The notes below the pieces were generated by a model. It searched no databases. It was given only the letters and a program-made list of their open reading frames with translations, and was not told where the DNA came from. The translations under genes were made by a program, and so were the position numbers. From NCBI GenBank assembly GCA_000701945.1, contig KL370840.1, positions 1 through 64,000 of the forward strand: a DNA stretch of 64,000 nt, read 5' to 3'. This DNA is from Anaerotruncus sp. MC2020. Its GTDB lineage: Bacteria; Bacillota; Clostridia; Oscillospirales; Ruminococcaceae. Of this stretch, positions 1 through 7,872 are shown one piece after another; within the stretch, counting starts at the first letter, position 1; each line of letters opens with the position of its first letter.

Positions 1-572
1 TGCGTGAACGCCTTGTTTCCTTCGATAGTGTAGGAATTCATCGGGTTAGTGAATACATCGTATACACTTCCGTCGATTGTTACCTGCTTAGCGTTGTTTG
101 AGGTAGGACGCCAGTTCTTCCAGTCCTCGATGATGTAGTACTCAACGAGAGGATTCTGAGTCCAGCCATAGATACAGATACGGGAGTTACCCGAGCTGCC
201 AGCCGACCAGCTGCAATCGAAGTTGCAGGTGAATCCGCCGTAATCCTGCCAGTGCTTGGGGTTATTGAGTCCGTAGAAGAGTCCGCGGCGAGCGAGGAAG
301 TTACCTCTTGAGCCGTTAGGACCGCACTTCCATGACGTACCGAATCCGCCGCCTCCGTCATAAAGTGTCATTGTGGATGAATTAGGCGTATCTGCCTGCC
401 AGATCTCGTGGTGATATCCTCCGTAGGTGCCTGTTTCCTGCGTGTGGCTCGGGCTTGTCTGGAGCACCTTGTCAGCGTGCGCGCTCATCAGACCGCCGAT
501 GCTGACGGACGATAGGCAAACGAGTCCTGCGACTGCGCTGCTGACGAATCGTTTGATACCATTTAGTTTCAT
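1..572 (-). CDS. GH11 endo-1,4-beta-xylanase, secreted (3' part runs off the left edge)
   Basis: This is an endo-xylanase that cleaves internal beta-1,4 bonds of xylan outside the cell. The N-terminus is a signal peptide (basic MKLNGIKRF, hydrophobic core to about residue 29, then SAHA). The jelly-roll body follows, with GH11 features such as YGGYHHEIW near residue 50 and PLVEYYIIEDW at 141-151, where Glu144 is the expected nucleophile. The second catalytic Glu and any linker or dockerin lie outside the window. Two in-frame ATGs exist (578 and 572). The one at 572 is chosen because GAGGAG sits 8 nt upstream of it and only 2 nt from the other. It has its own promoter. Confidence 0.93.
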   Translation of the reverse strand, partial: MKLNGIKRFVSSAVAGLVCLSSVSIGGLMSAHADKVLQTSPSHTQETGTYGGYHHEIWQADTPNSSTMTLYDGGGGFGTSWKCGPNGSRGNFLARRGLFYGLNNPKHWQDYGGFTCNFDCSWSAGSSGNSRICIYGWTQNPLVEYYIIEDWKNWRPTSNNAKQVTIDGSVYDVFTNPMNSYTIEGNKAFT

Positions 573-672
573 GGTCATCACTCCTCACTTTCCTGATATA
601 AATATTGATGAATAGATTGCGGTCAAGTCTTTTTTTTATTTATATCCGCCCAAATTCCCATATACTATTGCC

Positions 673-701
673 ATTATATTACGTATCTGTGAACAGTGCA
701 A
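673..701 (-). promoter_or_regulatory. Promoter of the GH11 xylanase gene
   Basis: On the minus strand TTGCAC (701-696), a 17-nt spacer and TATAAT (678-673) form a sigma-A promoter. It leaves an untranslated leader of roughly 95 nt in front of the xylanase start. The rest of the AT-rich gap 573-827 shows nothing else clear. Confidence 0.65.
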
Positions 702-827
702 GTCAATAATTGCTCAATTAATATGTATTCTTCCAATTTTTGCTTTGTTTTTTTGTAGCGTTTCACTAAATACAAATTTTTCAAGGTCAGCTATGCTACT
801 GAAAAGGTTTAAAATCTTTGGATTTTG

Positions 828-856
828 TTGACTTTCGGACATTTTTCATCTATAAT
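828..856 (+). promoter_or_regulatory. Promoter of the HIT / papain-like / HD operon
   Basis: TTGACT (828-833), a 17-nt spacer and TATAAT (851-856). The expected start of transcription is near 863, which rules out upstream start codons for the first gene and supports the ATG at 891. Confidence 0.8.
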
Positions 857-890
857 TATTTGTGGTCTATCAATGGTTTTGGAGGCTGCT

Positions 891-1301
891 ATGGACGATT
901 GTGTTTTCTGCAAGCTCGTCAGCGGAGCTTTGCCGTGTATGAAGGTGTTCGAGGACGAGCATACGCTCGCTTTTATGGACGTCGCAAACGACGTCGACGG
1001 GCATATCCTCGTGATACCTAAGAAGCACGCCGCAAGCTTACTCGACTGCGACGACGAGACGCTCTCACGTCTCATGTCGACAGTAAGGCGGGTGTCGCTC
1101 CACCTTGTCGGGAGCTGCGGATATCAGGGCGTGAACCTGCTCAATGCGAGCGGGGAGTGCGCAGGACAGTCAGTGCCGCATTTCCATATCCATCTGATAC
1201 CGCGGATGAGGAATGATAATATCGACGCATGGCCGCATTTCAACGGTGCGGTGCATGATGCAGCGGAGCTCCATGGGAGGCTCTGTATGGAAGGGGAATA
1301 A
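891..1301 (+). CDS. HIT family nucleotide hydrolase
   Basis: A 136-residue histidine-triad protein, probably a cytoplasmic nucleoside phosphoramidate or dinucleotide hydrolase of the Hint type. It opens with the zinc-type CxxC (CVFCK), carries GHILVIPKKHAASL in the middle and ends with the active-site triad HFHIHLIPR, in which the middle His is the nucleophile in the family. GGAGG at 881-885 fixes the start; an upstream in-frame ATG would overlap the promoter. It is the first gene of a tight three-gene operon. The next gene begins 1 nt after its stop. Confidence 0.92.
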   Translation: MDDCVFCKLVSGALPCMKVFEDEHTLAFMDVANDVDGHILVIPKKHAASLLDCDDETLSRLMSTVRRVSLHLVGSCGYQGVNLLNASGECAGQSVPHFHIHLIPRMRNDNIDAWPHFNGAVHDAAELHGRLCMEGE

Positions 1302-1302
1302 T

Positions 1303-1707
1303 ATGTCAGGAGAATGCAAGCTCACCTTTGAGCTTTACGACCCGAGCGACGACAAGCAGAGCTGTGTTGTCAGGACGATGACCAAGCTCGTCGGCAGGGA
1401 TTACTCGACGGTCAAGCAGGAGCTCAAAAAGCTCGCCGAGAGGTCGGGCTTCGAGACCTACAACGACCAGAGCGTGTTCGAGGAGTATATGTCCCGCAAC
1501 GGCATATACAAGGAGCGCGACTACAACAATAATACGCAGCTGAAGGACCTCGACCTTTCGGACGGGGCATACTGCGTGTTCGTTACCAACAGGGTGAGCT
1601 ATTTCCACCTTGTTCCCGTAATTGACAACGTCATCTATGACAGGCGCAACGAGAGCCTCGGGATGTACGTTGTAGCAACTTACAAAAAAGCCGATAAGGG
1701 CGCGTGA
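1303..1707 (+). CDS. Small papain-like cysteine-peptidase-fold protein, function unknown
   Basis: A 134-residue soluble protein. The pattern resembles small phage- and Firmicute-type papain-like proteins. SCVVRTMTKLVGRDY has a Cys at 21 where the nucleophile would sit, and YFHLVPVIDNVIYDRR has a His at 102 and Asp residues at 108 and 113 in the expected His/Asp region. This assignment rests on motif resemblance only; the substrate is unknown. It starts 1 nt after the HIT stop and overlaps the next gene region, so the three genes are surely co-transcribed. The ribosome binding site AAGGGGAA is weak, which is consistent with translational coupling. Confidence 0.55.
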   Translation: MSGECKLTFELYDPSDDKQSCVVRTMTKLVGRDYSTVKQELKKLAERSGFETYNDQSVFEEYMSRNGIYKERDYNNNTQLKDLDLSDGAYCVFVTNRVSYFHLVPVIDNVIYDRRNESLGMYVVATYKKADKGA

Positions 1708-1709
1708 AA

Positions 1710-2270
1710 ATGACTCCGAGAGAGTATCTTGATATTCTGCATATCGCCGAAAGATTGAAGGATACGCCGCGCCACTGTACGACGTCGCAGAGGCGTACCG
1801 AGAGCGTTGCCGAGCACAGCTGGCGGGTGTCGCTCATGGCTGTGCTGCTGAGGGACGAGTTCCCCGATGTGGATATGGACAGGGTAACGGAAATGTGTCT
1901 CGTCCATGACCTCGGTGAGTGCTTTACAGGCGATATACCGACGTTTTCCAAGACCGATTCTGACAGAGCGCGCGAGGACGTGCTCCTCGATGAGTGGGTG
2001 GATTCGCTCCCGCAGGAGGTGTCGGCGAGGCTCGCTGACCTCTACGCCGAGATGAACGCTCAGCAGAGCAGGGAGGCAAAGCTGTTCAAGGCTCTGGACA
2101 AGCTCGAAGCCCTGATACAGCACAATGAATCGCCGCTCGATACGTGGTCGGAGAACGAGTTCGAGCTCAATAAGACCTACGCGTTCGATACCGTGCAGTT
2201 TTCGGACTGGCTGACCGCGCTCAGGAAAGAGATACTTGAAGATACGCTTGAAAAAATCGAAAATGAGTAA
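1710..2270 (+). CDS. HD-domain phosphohydrolase, YfbR / HDDC2-like nucleotidase
   Basis: A metal-dependent phosphohydrolase of about 186 residues, probably a cytoplasmic 5'-deoxynucleotidase. The HD ligands are visible as the His of AEHSWRV, the paired HD of LVHDLGE, and a distal Asp in ALDKLEAL. The conserved Arg-rich stretch SQRRTESVAEHS matches the YfbR/HDDC2 group. A GTG at 1704 overlaps the preceding stop, but the ATG at 1710 has AAGGG at a better distance. It is the last gene of the operon and is followed at once by a strong terminator. The substrate is inferred from the family. Confidence 0.82.
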   Translation: MTPREYLDILHIAERLKDTPRHCTTSQRRTESVAEHSWRVSLMAVLLRDEFPDVDMDRVTEMCLVHDLGECFTGDIPTFSKTDSDRAREDVLLDEWVDSLPQEVSARLADLYAEMNAQQSREAKLFKALDKLEALIQHNESPLDTWSENEFELNKTYAFDTVQFSDWLTALRKEILEDTLEKIENE

Positions 2271-2271
2271 A

Positions 2272-2302
2272 AAAACCGCAGACTTTCTGGTCTGCGGTTT
2301 TT
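2272..2302 (+). terminator. Terminator of the HIT-HD operon
   Basis: A perfect 12-bp stem (2272-2283 with 2290-2301), a 6-nt loop and a T-run directly after the HD gene. Confidence 0.9.
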
Positions 2303-2312
2303 GTTTTATATT

Positions 2313-2492
2313 TGCGGAACGCCAAGGGCGGCGTTCCCTACAAAAAACTGCCGTACGCGACGGCAGACTTGCGATTTGTATACATAATTGTAGTTTTATC
2401 TTTGCCCGATACATAAATGTTAGAACCGCGAATTAAAACTTGCGTTCCATATTACGTGGAACGCGAAGCTGGCAGCGCGGACACCGCGCCGC
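2313..2492. repeat. Cluster of small hairpins, including a 30-bp element repeated at 20926
   Basis: The spacer between the HD gene and tRNA-Leu holds four successive inverted repeats: GGAACGCC arms at 2317-2338, CTGCCGT arms near 2348-2366, GCGTTCCA arms near 2442-2464, and a GC-rich palindrome at 2472-2489. The last 30 bases (2463-2492) recur exactly at 20926-20955 beside another tRNA-like sequence. They may be intergenic repeats or tRNA tail and terminator structures. Confidence 0.6.
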
Positions 2493-2578
2493 TGGTGCCG
2501 AAGACGGGACTTGAACCCGTACGAGATCGCTCTCGGCAGATTTTGAGTCTGCTGTGTCTGCCATTCCACCACTTCGGC
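2493..2578 (-). tRNA. tRNA-Leu (anticodon CAA)
   Basis: An 86-nt class II tRNA with CCA encoded. The acceptor arms GCCGAAG and CTTCGGC pair, the anticodon stem GCAGA/TCTGC frames the loop CTCAAAA, and a long variable arm and GGTTCAAGTCC T-arm follow. It decodes UUG. Confidence 0.95.
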
Positions 2579-2624
2579 ATGAAGTACGGTATTAATTATA
2601 CCATACATCGCTTGTTTTGTCAAC

Positions 2625-3440
2625 TTATTCTATCCCGTAGAAGCGCTTGAAATTCTCGCCGAGAATAAGCCTGTTCTCCTCCTCGGAGAAGCCGCACGCG
2701 AGGAAGCGCTCAAGCTCCTCGGAATGCGTCCACATCGGGTAATCTACGCCGAACAGCGTGTTCTCCACGCCGTACATACGGATTATCTCCGCCGCCCTCT
2801 GAGGCGACATGAAAGGCATCGAGCTGCTGATGTCGATGCAGAGATTCTCGTACTTGCGCGGCAGGAGCTCCACTGCCTTGTCCCAGCTCCTGTAGCCGCC
2901 CATATGAGCCGCCTGCACCTTCAGCTTGGGGAAGTTTTTGCATATATTGGCTATGCGCGCGGGAGCGGAATAATCGTACCTGTTGTCGCCGCAGTGTATC
3001 ATCAGCGGAAGCTCGCCCTCCATGAGCTCATATATCTTGAATGCCTCGGGCGAATCGGCGTTGAACTTCTGAAAATCGGGGTGGAGCTTCACTCCGTGCA
3101 GCCCGAGAGCCTTTATCTGCGCGATATCGCCCTCGAGGTCGTCGGAGTCGGCGTGCGTGGTGCCGAAGCCGAAATACTCGGGGTGGACGGTGCACTCCGT
3201 CGCGATGAAGCTGTTGATGTGGCGTATCTGATGAGGCGCGGTCGCGGTCGAGCACACGAGGTACTTCGACACGCCTATTTTCTTGCCGCTCTCGATGAGC
3301 TTGCTGCTCATACCGCAGCCGTTCATGGGTATGCCGTAGAAGTTGCCGATGTTGACAGTCGCGTTCTCGGCTATTTTCTCGGGAAATATATGTGCATGAG
3401 CGTCGATTATCTCATATTTTTCGTATAACTCGGGTCTCAT
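2625..3440 (-). CDS. Metal-dependent amidohydrolase (TIM-barrel, amidohydrolase-2 type)
   Basis: A 271-residue cytoplasmic hydrolase. Metal-site signatures appear in barrel order: DAHAHIF near the N-terminus, GVKLHPDFQ, LMIHCGD, AAHMGGY and FGVDYPMW near the C-terminus. This is the order seen in the COG2159-type hydrolases and decarboxylases; the substrate cannot be read from sequence. The start at 3440 is preferred because AAGGAG lies 7 nt upstream; an in-frame ATG 27 nt earlier has no such site. It has its own promoter and is separated by 72 bp from the last gene of the polyamine operon. Confidence 0.85.
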   Translation of the reverse strand: MRPELYEKYEIIDAHAHIFPEKIAENATVNIGNFYGIPMNGCGMSSKLIESGKKIGVSKYLVCSTATAPHQIRHINSFIATECTVHPEYFGFGTTHADSDDLEGDIAQIKALGLHGVKLHPDFQKFNADSPEAFKIYELMEGELPLMIHCGDNRYDYSAPARIANICKNFPKLKVQAAHMGGYRSWDKAVELLPRKYENLCIDISSSMPFMSPQRAAEIIRMYGVENTLFGVDYPMWTHSEELERFLACGFSEEENRLILGENFKRFYGIE

Positions 3441-3472
3441 AGCATTACTCCTTGATAAAAATTCCACAATCT

Positions 3473-3501
3473 ATTATATATCAAAACCCGTGAATTGTCA
3501 A
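3473..3501 (-). promoter_or_regulatory. Promoter of the amidohydrolase gene
   Basis: Minus-strand TTGACA (3501-3496), 17-nt spacer, TATAAT (3478-3473): a perfect sigma-A promoter. It makes the amidohydrolase independent of the upstream operon. Confidence 0.85.
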
Positions 3502-3512
3502 ATATGATTTTT

Positions 3513-4154
3513 CTATCGGCGGTCATTGTCCCTGTACAGAGGCAGGTCGATATCGAAGCGGAAGGCTATATTCAGGTGGACGAGCCTGCCGTTCTCGAAG
3601 AAAAGGCTGTACAGCGATTCCTTCGTTTCCCTGTCGTCATACATAAGAGAATGGTCGCTTTTGTAGCTGTATCCCTCGCCGAGAGCCGCGATGCACTCGT
3701 CCATGGTCGCGTTCATCTTCACGCCGTTTATGACGAAGGGCACAACGTCCTCGACCTGCACTGTGCTCGGCAGCAGCACAAGGTTGTAAATCATTATTTC
3801 ATCGTGCGGCTTGACGAGGGAGACGTTTGCGAGCTTTTTCTTCTTGTAGTTGAGATTCCCGGGGACTATGCGGTGACCCACGCTCAGCCTGCTGTAGCCG
3901 GAAACGGAAAAATCGCTGCCAAGGTCGTTTACCGAAAGCGGATAGGTGAGCTGCTTGTCGCACAGGTAGGTCACGTCCATGATCTCGGGTGTAGACCAGC
4001 CTCCCTTGGGCGGCGTTACGGTCTTGTACTCCACCAGCTCGCTTACCGTCGGAGCTGTATCCTCACTTACTGAGCTCGTTTCAGCAGCATTCCCGGCTGA
4101 GCAGCCGGTGAGCAGGCACGACAGCAGAGCTGCCGCGAATAACAGTCTTTTCAT
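3513..4154 (-). CDS. Hypothetical lipoprotein, last gene of the polyamine operon
   Basis: A 213-residue secreted lipoprotein with signal peptide MKRLLFAAALLSCLLTGC; the lipobox is LTGC with Cys18 lipidated. An Ala/Ser/Thr-rich stretch follows, then a beta-rich body without a family I recognise. The start (4154) overlaps the stop of the DinB-like gene by 4 bp and has AAAGG 7 nt upstream, so translation is coupled. Its place at the end of the polyamine cluster gives no direct functional clue. An earlier in-frame start would place 25 charged residues before the signal peptide and is unlikely. Confidence 0.75.
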   Translation of the reverse strand: MKRLLFAAALLSCLLTGCSAGNAAETSSVSEDTAPTVSELVEYKTVTPPKGGWSTPEIMDVTYLCDKQLTYPLSVNDLGSDFSVSGYSRLSVGHRIVPGNLNYKKKKLANVSLVKPHDEIMIYNLVLLPSTVQVEDVVPFVINGVKMNATMDECIAALGEGYSYKSDHSLMYDDRETKESLYSLFFENGRLVHLNIAFRFDIDLPLYRDNDRR

Positions 4155-4675
4155 GGCTGGACCTTTCCCTTTCGGTACCTTCCGAAGAATATGCCGTCGT
4201 CCACGTATTTCGACGTCTCGGACACCCACATCGGGAACTGACCCGTTGCGAGGGCAGTCTGCCCGTTGAGCATTCCCGTGTGGAAGGATATATGACGGAA
4301 CTGCCTGAGCACGAGCTCCATGCGCGTGAAGCGGCAGTTTTCAGGTTTTTCGTAAAGCATATCGTCCGTGAGCGTGTCGAGGTAGTCGAGCGTTTTCTTC
4401 TCGACGCTGTCGAGGTATTCGAGCAGCTGCTCGTCCGTGAGCACCACAGAGCACGGATTATCGGGGTTATCCATTCCCTCGACGTGGAAGGAGGGCTCCT
4501 CATACACGTTTGGGTTGATGAACCACTTATCGGCGGAGTGTATCGCGTGGTAAGCCCAGCGCCAGCACGGTGCTCCGCAGCATATCGCGTCCCTGTCGTA
4601 GGTGCGCAGAGACGTCCTTATATTGAGAAAATTCGGGACTACTACGTCCTTTATTATCATGCATAGCTCATTCAT
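4151..4675 (-). CDS. DinB-like four-helix metal-binding protein
   Basis: About 174 residues, soluble. The helical pattern, an N-terminal WRWAYHAIHSADKW region and RQFRHISFHTGMLNG near the C-terminus resemble the DinB_2/YfiT-type bundle, in which three His bind a metal. Members include thiol transferases such as mycothiol or bacillithiol S-transferases, and many are uncharacterised. The start at 4675 is used because AGAAGTG precedes it; an ATG at 4693 overlaps the upstream stop and lacks a binding site. It overlaps the lipoprotein gene by 4 bp. Confidence 0.65.
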   Translation of the reverse strand: MNELCMIIKDVVVPNFLNIRTSLRTYDRDAICCGAPCWRWAYHAIHSADKWFINPNVYEEPSFHVEGMDNPDNPCSVVLTDEQLLEYLDSVEKKTLDYLDTLTDDMLYEKPENCRFTRMELVLRQFRHISFHTGMLNGQTALATGQFPMWVSETSKYVDDGIFFGRYRKGKVQP

Positions 4676-4689
4676 TTTGTTCACTTCTT

Positions 4690-5178
4690 TCATAAAGTAT
4701 GATAGTAGGGGCAGATATTCGCGTAGGTGCCGTCCTTCATGCGGAATCCCTCGGGAATAGTGCCGAGCTGTACGAAGCCGAGCTTCTCGTAGAGGTGACG
4801 CGCGTAGACATTCGACTCCACCACGGCGTTGAACTGCAATATGCGGAAGCCCTGATGCTTAGCCTGTTTGAGGCTGTCCTCGACGAGCTTCTCGCCGACG
4901 TGATGTCCGCGGCAGTCCTTGCTGACGGCATAGCTTGCGTTGCAGATGTGTCCGCACCGACCGACATTATTGGGGTGGAGGATATACAGCCCTATCACGT
5001 CGCCGTAGTTGTTCTTCGCGACGGCGCAGTAGGTCTGCGCGGCAAAGAAGCTCTTGCCCGAGTGCGGGTTGAGTATCTGCTCCTGCGGGAAGGCGATGCC
5101 CTCCTCGACGACGTCGTTCCAGATGTGTATCATCTGCGGCAGGTCTTTGTTTTCGTACTGAACGATAGAAACGCTCAT
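4690..5178 (-). CDS. GNAT N-acetyltransferase
   Basis: A 162-residue acetyl-CoA-dependent transferase. The fold is recognisable from NNYGDVIGLYIL (beta 4), the CoA loop DCRGHHVGEKLVE (in place of the usual R/Q-x-x-G-x-G/A), NAVVESNVYARHLYEKLGF (beta 5 and alpha 4) and a C-terminal strand. It resembles the phosphinothricin/MddA subgroup but the acceptor is unknown. Its position right behind nspC, the last step of one spermidine route, makes a polyamine an attractive candidate acceptor (inference). GAGGTGA before 5178 selects the start. Confidence 0.8.
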   Translation of the reverse strand: MSVSIVQYENKDLPQMIHIWNDVVEEGIAFPQEQILNPHSGKSFFAAQTYCAVAKNNYGDVIGLYILHPNNVGRCGHICNASYAVSKDCRGHHVGEKLVEDSLKQAKHQGFRILQFNAVVESNVYARHLYEKLGFVQLGTIPEGFRMKDGTYANICPYYHTL

Positions 5179-5191
5179 TATCTCACCTCGT

Positions 5192-6331
5192 TTATAATCT
5201 CTCCTTGAAGTCCTCGTAGCCGAATTCGCGCAGAGTTTCGGTGCTTCCGTCACGCTTCAGCAGCAGTATCGACGGGAGCGGCATACCGTTGAAGGTATTG
5301 TTCTTGACCATTGAGTAGATAGCCATGTCCTCGAATACGAGCCTGTCGCCGATGTGGAGCGGCTCGTCGAACGAGTACACGCCTATCGAATCGCCCGCGA
5401 GGCAGGTCTGCGAGCCGAGCCTGTAGGAGTACGGCTTTTCGCCCTGTTCACCGCTGTTTCGGAGCGGCGGACGGTACGGCATTTCGAGCACGTCGGGCAT
5501 ATGGCACGCCGCGGACGTGTCAAGTATAGCTATCGGCATATCGTTCTCGGTGAGGTCGAGTACCTCCGTCACGAGATAGCCTGCATTCAGCGCTATTGCC
5601 TCGCCAGGCTCGAGGAATACCTCAAGTCCGAACCTGTCCTGCAACAGTTTGATACAGCGTTCGAGGCGAGGTATATCGTAGTCGGCACGGGTTATGTGGT
5701 GACCTCCGCCGAGATTTATCCACTCCATTTTTTCGAGTACGTCCCCGAACTTCTCTATCGCGGCATTCAGCGTTGCTTCGAGGTCATCGGAGTTCTGCTC
5801 GCAGAGGGTGTGCATATGCAGACCCGTCACGCCCGCGAGGTCGTCCGTGCGGAAGTTCCTCCGCGTGATGCCGAGCCTTGAAACAGGGGAGCATGGGTCG
5901 TATATCTCGTGTCCCTCCTGCGTGGAAAATTCGGGATTTATGCGCAGTCCTATCTTCTTGCCCGCAGCAAGCACGCGGTCGCGGTACTTGTCGAGCTGCG
6001 AGAACGAATTGAAGATGATGTGCCCGCAGTAGGAGACAGTCTCGTCGAACTCGCTGTCGCGGTATGCTGCGGAAAATACGTGGTTCTCCATGCCCATTTC
6101 CTCATAGCCGAGGCGCGCCTCGAACAGTCCGCTGCAAGCCGTGCCGTCGAGGTACTGAGCAATGAGCGGGTAGACATGATAGCATGAAAAAGCCTTCTGT
6201 GCGAGCAGTATCTTCGCGCCCGTGCGCTCGCGGACGCCCTTTAGTATCTCTAAATTGCGGATAAGTGCCGACTCGTCCACTATATAGCAGGGAGTCGGCA
6301 CGTTTCCGATAATATCACATATATCCATCAT
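5192..6331 (-). CDS. nspC: Carboxynorspermidine / carboxyspermidine decarboxylase
   Basis: A 379-residue PLP-dependent decarboxylase of the alanine-racemase fold. It performs the last step of the alternative polyamine route, carboxyspermidine to spermidine or carboxynorspermidine to norspermidine. Lys46 in ILLAQKAFSCY is the expected PLP lysine. MHTLCEQ, WINLGGGHH and EPGEAIAL are the conserved cofactor and substrate loops. Length matches the family. It starts inside the stop of the preceding UPF0145-type gene (ATGATG overlap), so the two are coupled. Its partner dehydrogenase is two genes upstream in the same operon. Confidence 0.93.
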   Translation of the reverse strand: MMDICDIIGNVPTPCYIVDESALIRNLEILKGVRERTGAKILLAQKAFSCYHVYPLIAQYLDGTACSGLFEARLGYEEMGMENHVFSAAYRDSEFDETVSYCGHIIFNSFSQLDKYRDRVLAAGKKIGLRINPEFSTQEGHEIYDPCSPVSRLGITRRNFRTDDLAGVTGLHMHTLCEQNSDDLEATLNAAIEKFGDVLEKMEWINLGGGHHITRADYDIPRLERCIKLLQDRFGLEVFLEPGEAIALNAGYLVTEVLDLTENDMPIAILDTSAACHMPDVLEMPYRPPLRNSGEQGEKPYSYRLGSQTCLAGDSIGVYSFDEPLHIGDRLVFEDMAIYSMVKNNTFNGMPLPSILLLKRDGSTETLREFGYEDFKERL

Positions 6332-6642
6332 ACGAATTTAACGGCAGTTCCGTAGGCGTAAACGTTGACTATGCCGCCCTTTGAGCTGTCAGAAATGACA
6401 CAGCGGTAGCCGACAACAGCGTCAGCCTGCAATGCGATAGCCTGCTGTATTATCTTGCCCCTTGCTATCTGACAAGCCTGCATTATGAGCTCGGAGTACG
6501 CTTCAAGCTCTCCGCCCGTACCCCATGAATTAATAGCCGTGAAGCCCTTTCCGAGATTGATGAGCTGAGTTACAGCTCCTTCGACGAGCTCAATCGGCTC
6601 AAGAGTTTTTCCGTTTATCGCATCTGTCGTAACAATAAGCAT
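6328..6642 (-). CDS. YbjQ / UPF0145 family protein
   Basis: A 104-residue protein with the family pattern: an N-terminal MLIVTTDAINGK strand, a helix of repeated Ala/Gln residues (QACQIARGKIIQQAIAL), then ADAVVGYRC and a C-terminal VYAYGTAVKF strand. Members form small beta-alpha assemblies sometimes annotated as heavy-metal binding; the biochemical role is unknown. It sits between the two carboxyspermidine-pathway genes and overlaps nspC, so it is co-expressed with that pathway. Whether it takes part in polyamine metabolism is not shown. Confidence 0.85.
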   Translation of the reverse strand: MLIVTTDAINGKTLEPIELVEGAVTQLINLGKGFTAINSWGTGGELEAYSELIMQACQIARGKIIQQAIALQADAVVGYRCVISDSSKGGIVNVYAYGTAVKFV

Positions 6643-6653
6643 TATTATCCTCC

Positions 6654-7856
6654 TCAGTCAACGAGGACAGGGTCAAAGTCCTCTTCCCACGGGAGTCCCC
6701 ACTTGTTGAGAGCGTCCATGAACGGGTCGGGGTCGAATTCCTCGATGTTGTATACGCCTGCGCCGTTCCATACGCCCGTCATGATAAGCATAGCGCCTAT
6801 CATCGCGGGAACGCCTGTCGTGTAGGAGATAGCCTGTGAGCCGACCTCCTTGTAGCACTCCTGATGGTCACAGATATTGTAGAGGTAGTAGTTCTTGTCC
6901 TTGCCGTCCTTCTTGCCGCGGAAGATACAGCCGATGTTGGTCTTGCCGACAGTTCTCGGACCGAGCGATGCAGGGTCGGGGAGGACAGCCTTAAGGAACT
7001 GGAGCGGTACTATCTCCTTGCCCTCGTACATTATAGGCTCGATAGAGGTCATACCTACGTCCTCGAGGCACTTGAGGTGTGTGAGGTAGCTCTGTCCGAA
7101 TGTCATGAAAAAGCGGATACGCTTGATGCCCTTGATGTTGATAGCGAGGGACTCGAGCTCCTCGTGGTGGAGGAGGTACATATCCTTCTCGCCCACGCCC
7201 TTGAAGTTGTAGACGCGCTTTATCTCCATAGGTTCGGTCTCGACCCACTTGCCGTCCTCGATGTAGCTTCCCTTTGCGGAAACCTCGCGAATGTTTATCT
7301 CGGGGTTGAAGTTGGTAGCGAACGGGTAGCCGTGGTCGCCGCCGTTGCAGTCGAGGATGTCGATGTAGTTTATCTCGTCGAACTGGTGCTTCATCGCATA
7401 AGCCGAGAATACGCCCGTTACGCCGGGGTCGAAGCCGCTTCCGAGGAGGGCTGTGATACCTGCCTCCTTGAACTTGTCGCGGTATGCCCACTGCCACTTG
7501 TACTCGAACTTAGCCGTGTCGAGCGGCTCGTAGTTGGCTGTATCGACATAGTGAGTCTTTGTTGCGAGGCAGGCGTCCATTATCGTGAGGTCCTGATAGG
7601 GGAGCGCGAGATTGAGCACGACGTCGGGCTTGTAGCTGTTTATCAGCGCGATGAGCTCGTCTACGTTGTCGGCGTTGACCTGTGCAGTCTCGATGACGGT
7701 CTTTGTCGTGGGCTGGAGCTTCTCCTTGAGCGCGTCGCACTTGGACTTGGTGCGGCTCGCAATCATGATGCCCTCAAAAACGTCGCTGTTCTGGCAGCAC
7801 TTGTGGATAGCAACGGAGGCAACTCCTCCGCATCCGATAATCATACATTTTCCCAT
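6654..7856 (-). CDS. Carboxyspermidine (carboxynorspermidine) dehydrogenase
   Basis: A 400-residue NAD(P)H-dependent enzyme of the saccharopine-dehydrogenase fold. It condenses aspartate beta-semialdehyde with putrescine or diaminopropane to give the carboxy-polyamine decarboxylated by NspC. The Rossmann loop is IGCGGVASVA at the very N-terminus; NLALPYQDLTIMDACL, HYVDTANYE and GSGFDPGVTG are typical of this branch rather than of lysine-forming saccharopine reductases. Length and the neighbouring nspC support the assignment. The start is the ATG at 7856, about 16 nt after the DUF3592-type gene. Confidence 0.9.
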   Translation of the reverse strand: MGKCMIIGCGGVASVAIHKCCQNSDVFEGIMIASRTKSKCDALKEKLQPTTKTVIETAQVNADNVDELIALINSYKPDVVLNLALPYQDLTIMDACLATKTHYVDTANYEPLDTAKFEYKWQWAYRDKFKEAGITALLGSGFDPGVTGVFSAYAMKHQFDEINYIDILDCNGGDHGYPFATNFNPEINIREVSAKGSYIEDGKWVETEPMEIKRVYNFKGVGEKDMYLLHHEELESLAINIKGIKRIRFFMTFGQSYLTHLKCLEDVGMTSIEPIMYEGKEIVPLQFLKAVLPDPASLGPRTVGKTNIGCIFRGKKDGKDKNYYLYNICDHQECYKEVGSQAISYTTGVPAMIGAMLIMTGVWNGAGVYNIEEFDPDPFMDALNKWGLPWEEDFDPVLVD

Positions 7857-7872
7857 TTTTATCTACTCCTTT

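Noticed and set aside
80-361. Open frame on the minus strand over the xylanase
   Set aside because: It lies in a different frame of the clear GH11 gene, with Ser/Thr-rich shadow composition and no ribosome binding site.
2724-3428. Long plus-strand open frame opposite the amidohydrolase
   Set aside because: It is an antisense shadow caused by the GC-rich codon pattern; Arg/Val/Leu-rich, no motif, no start signal. The same applies to the long antisense frames over the polyamine, rtcB and GH9 genes.
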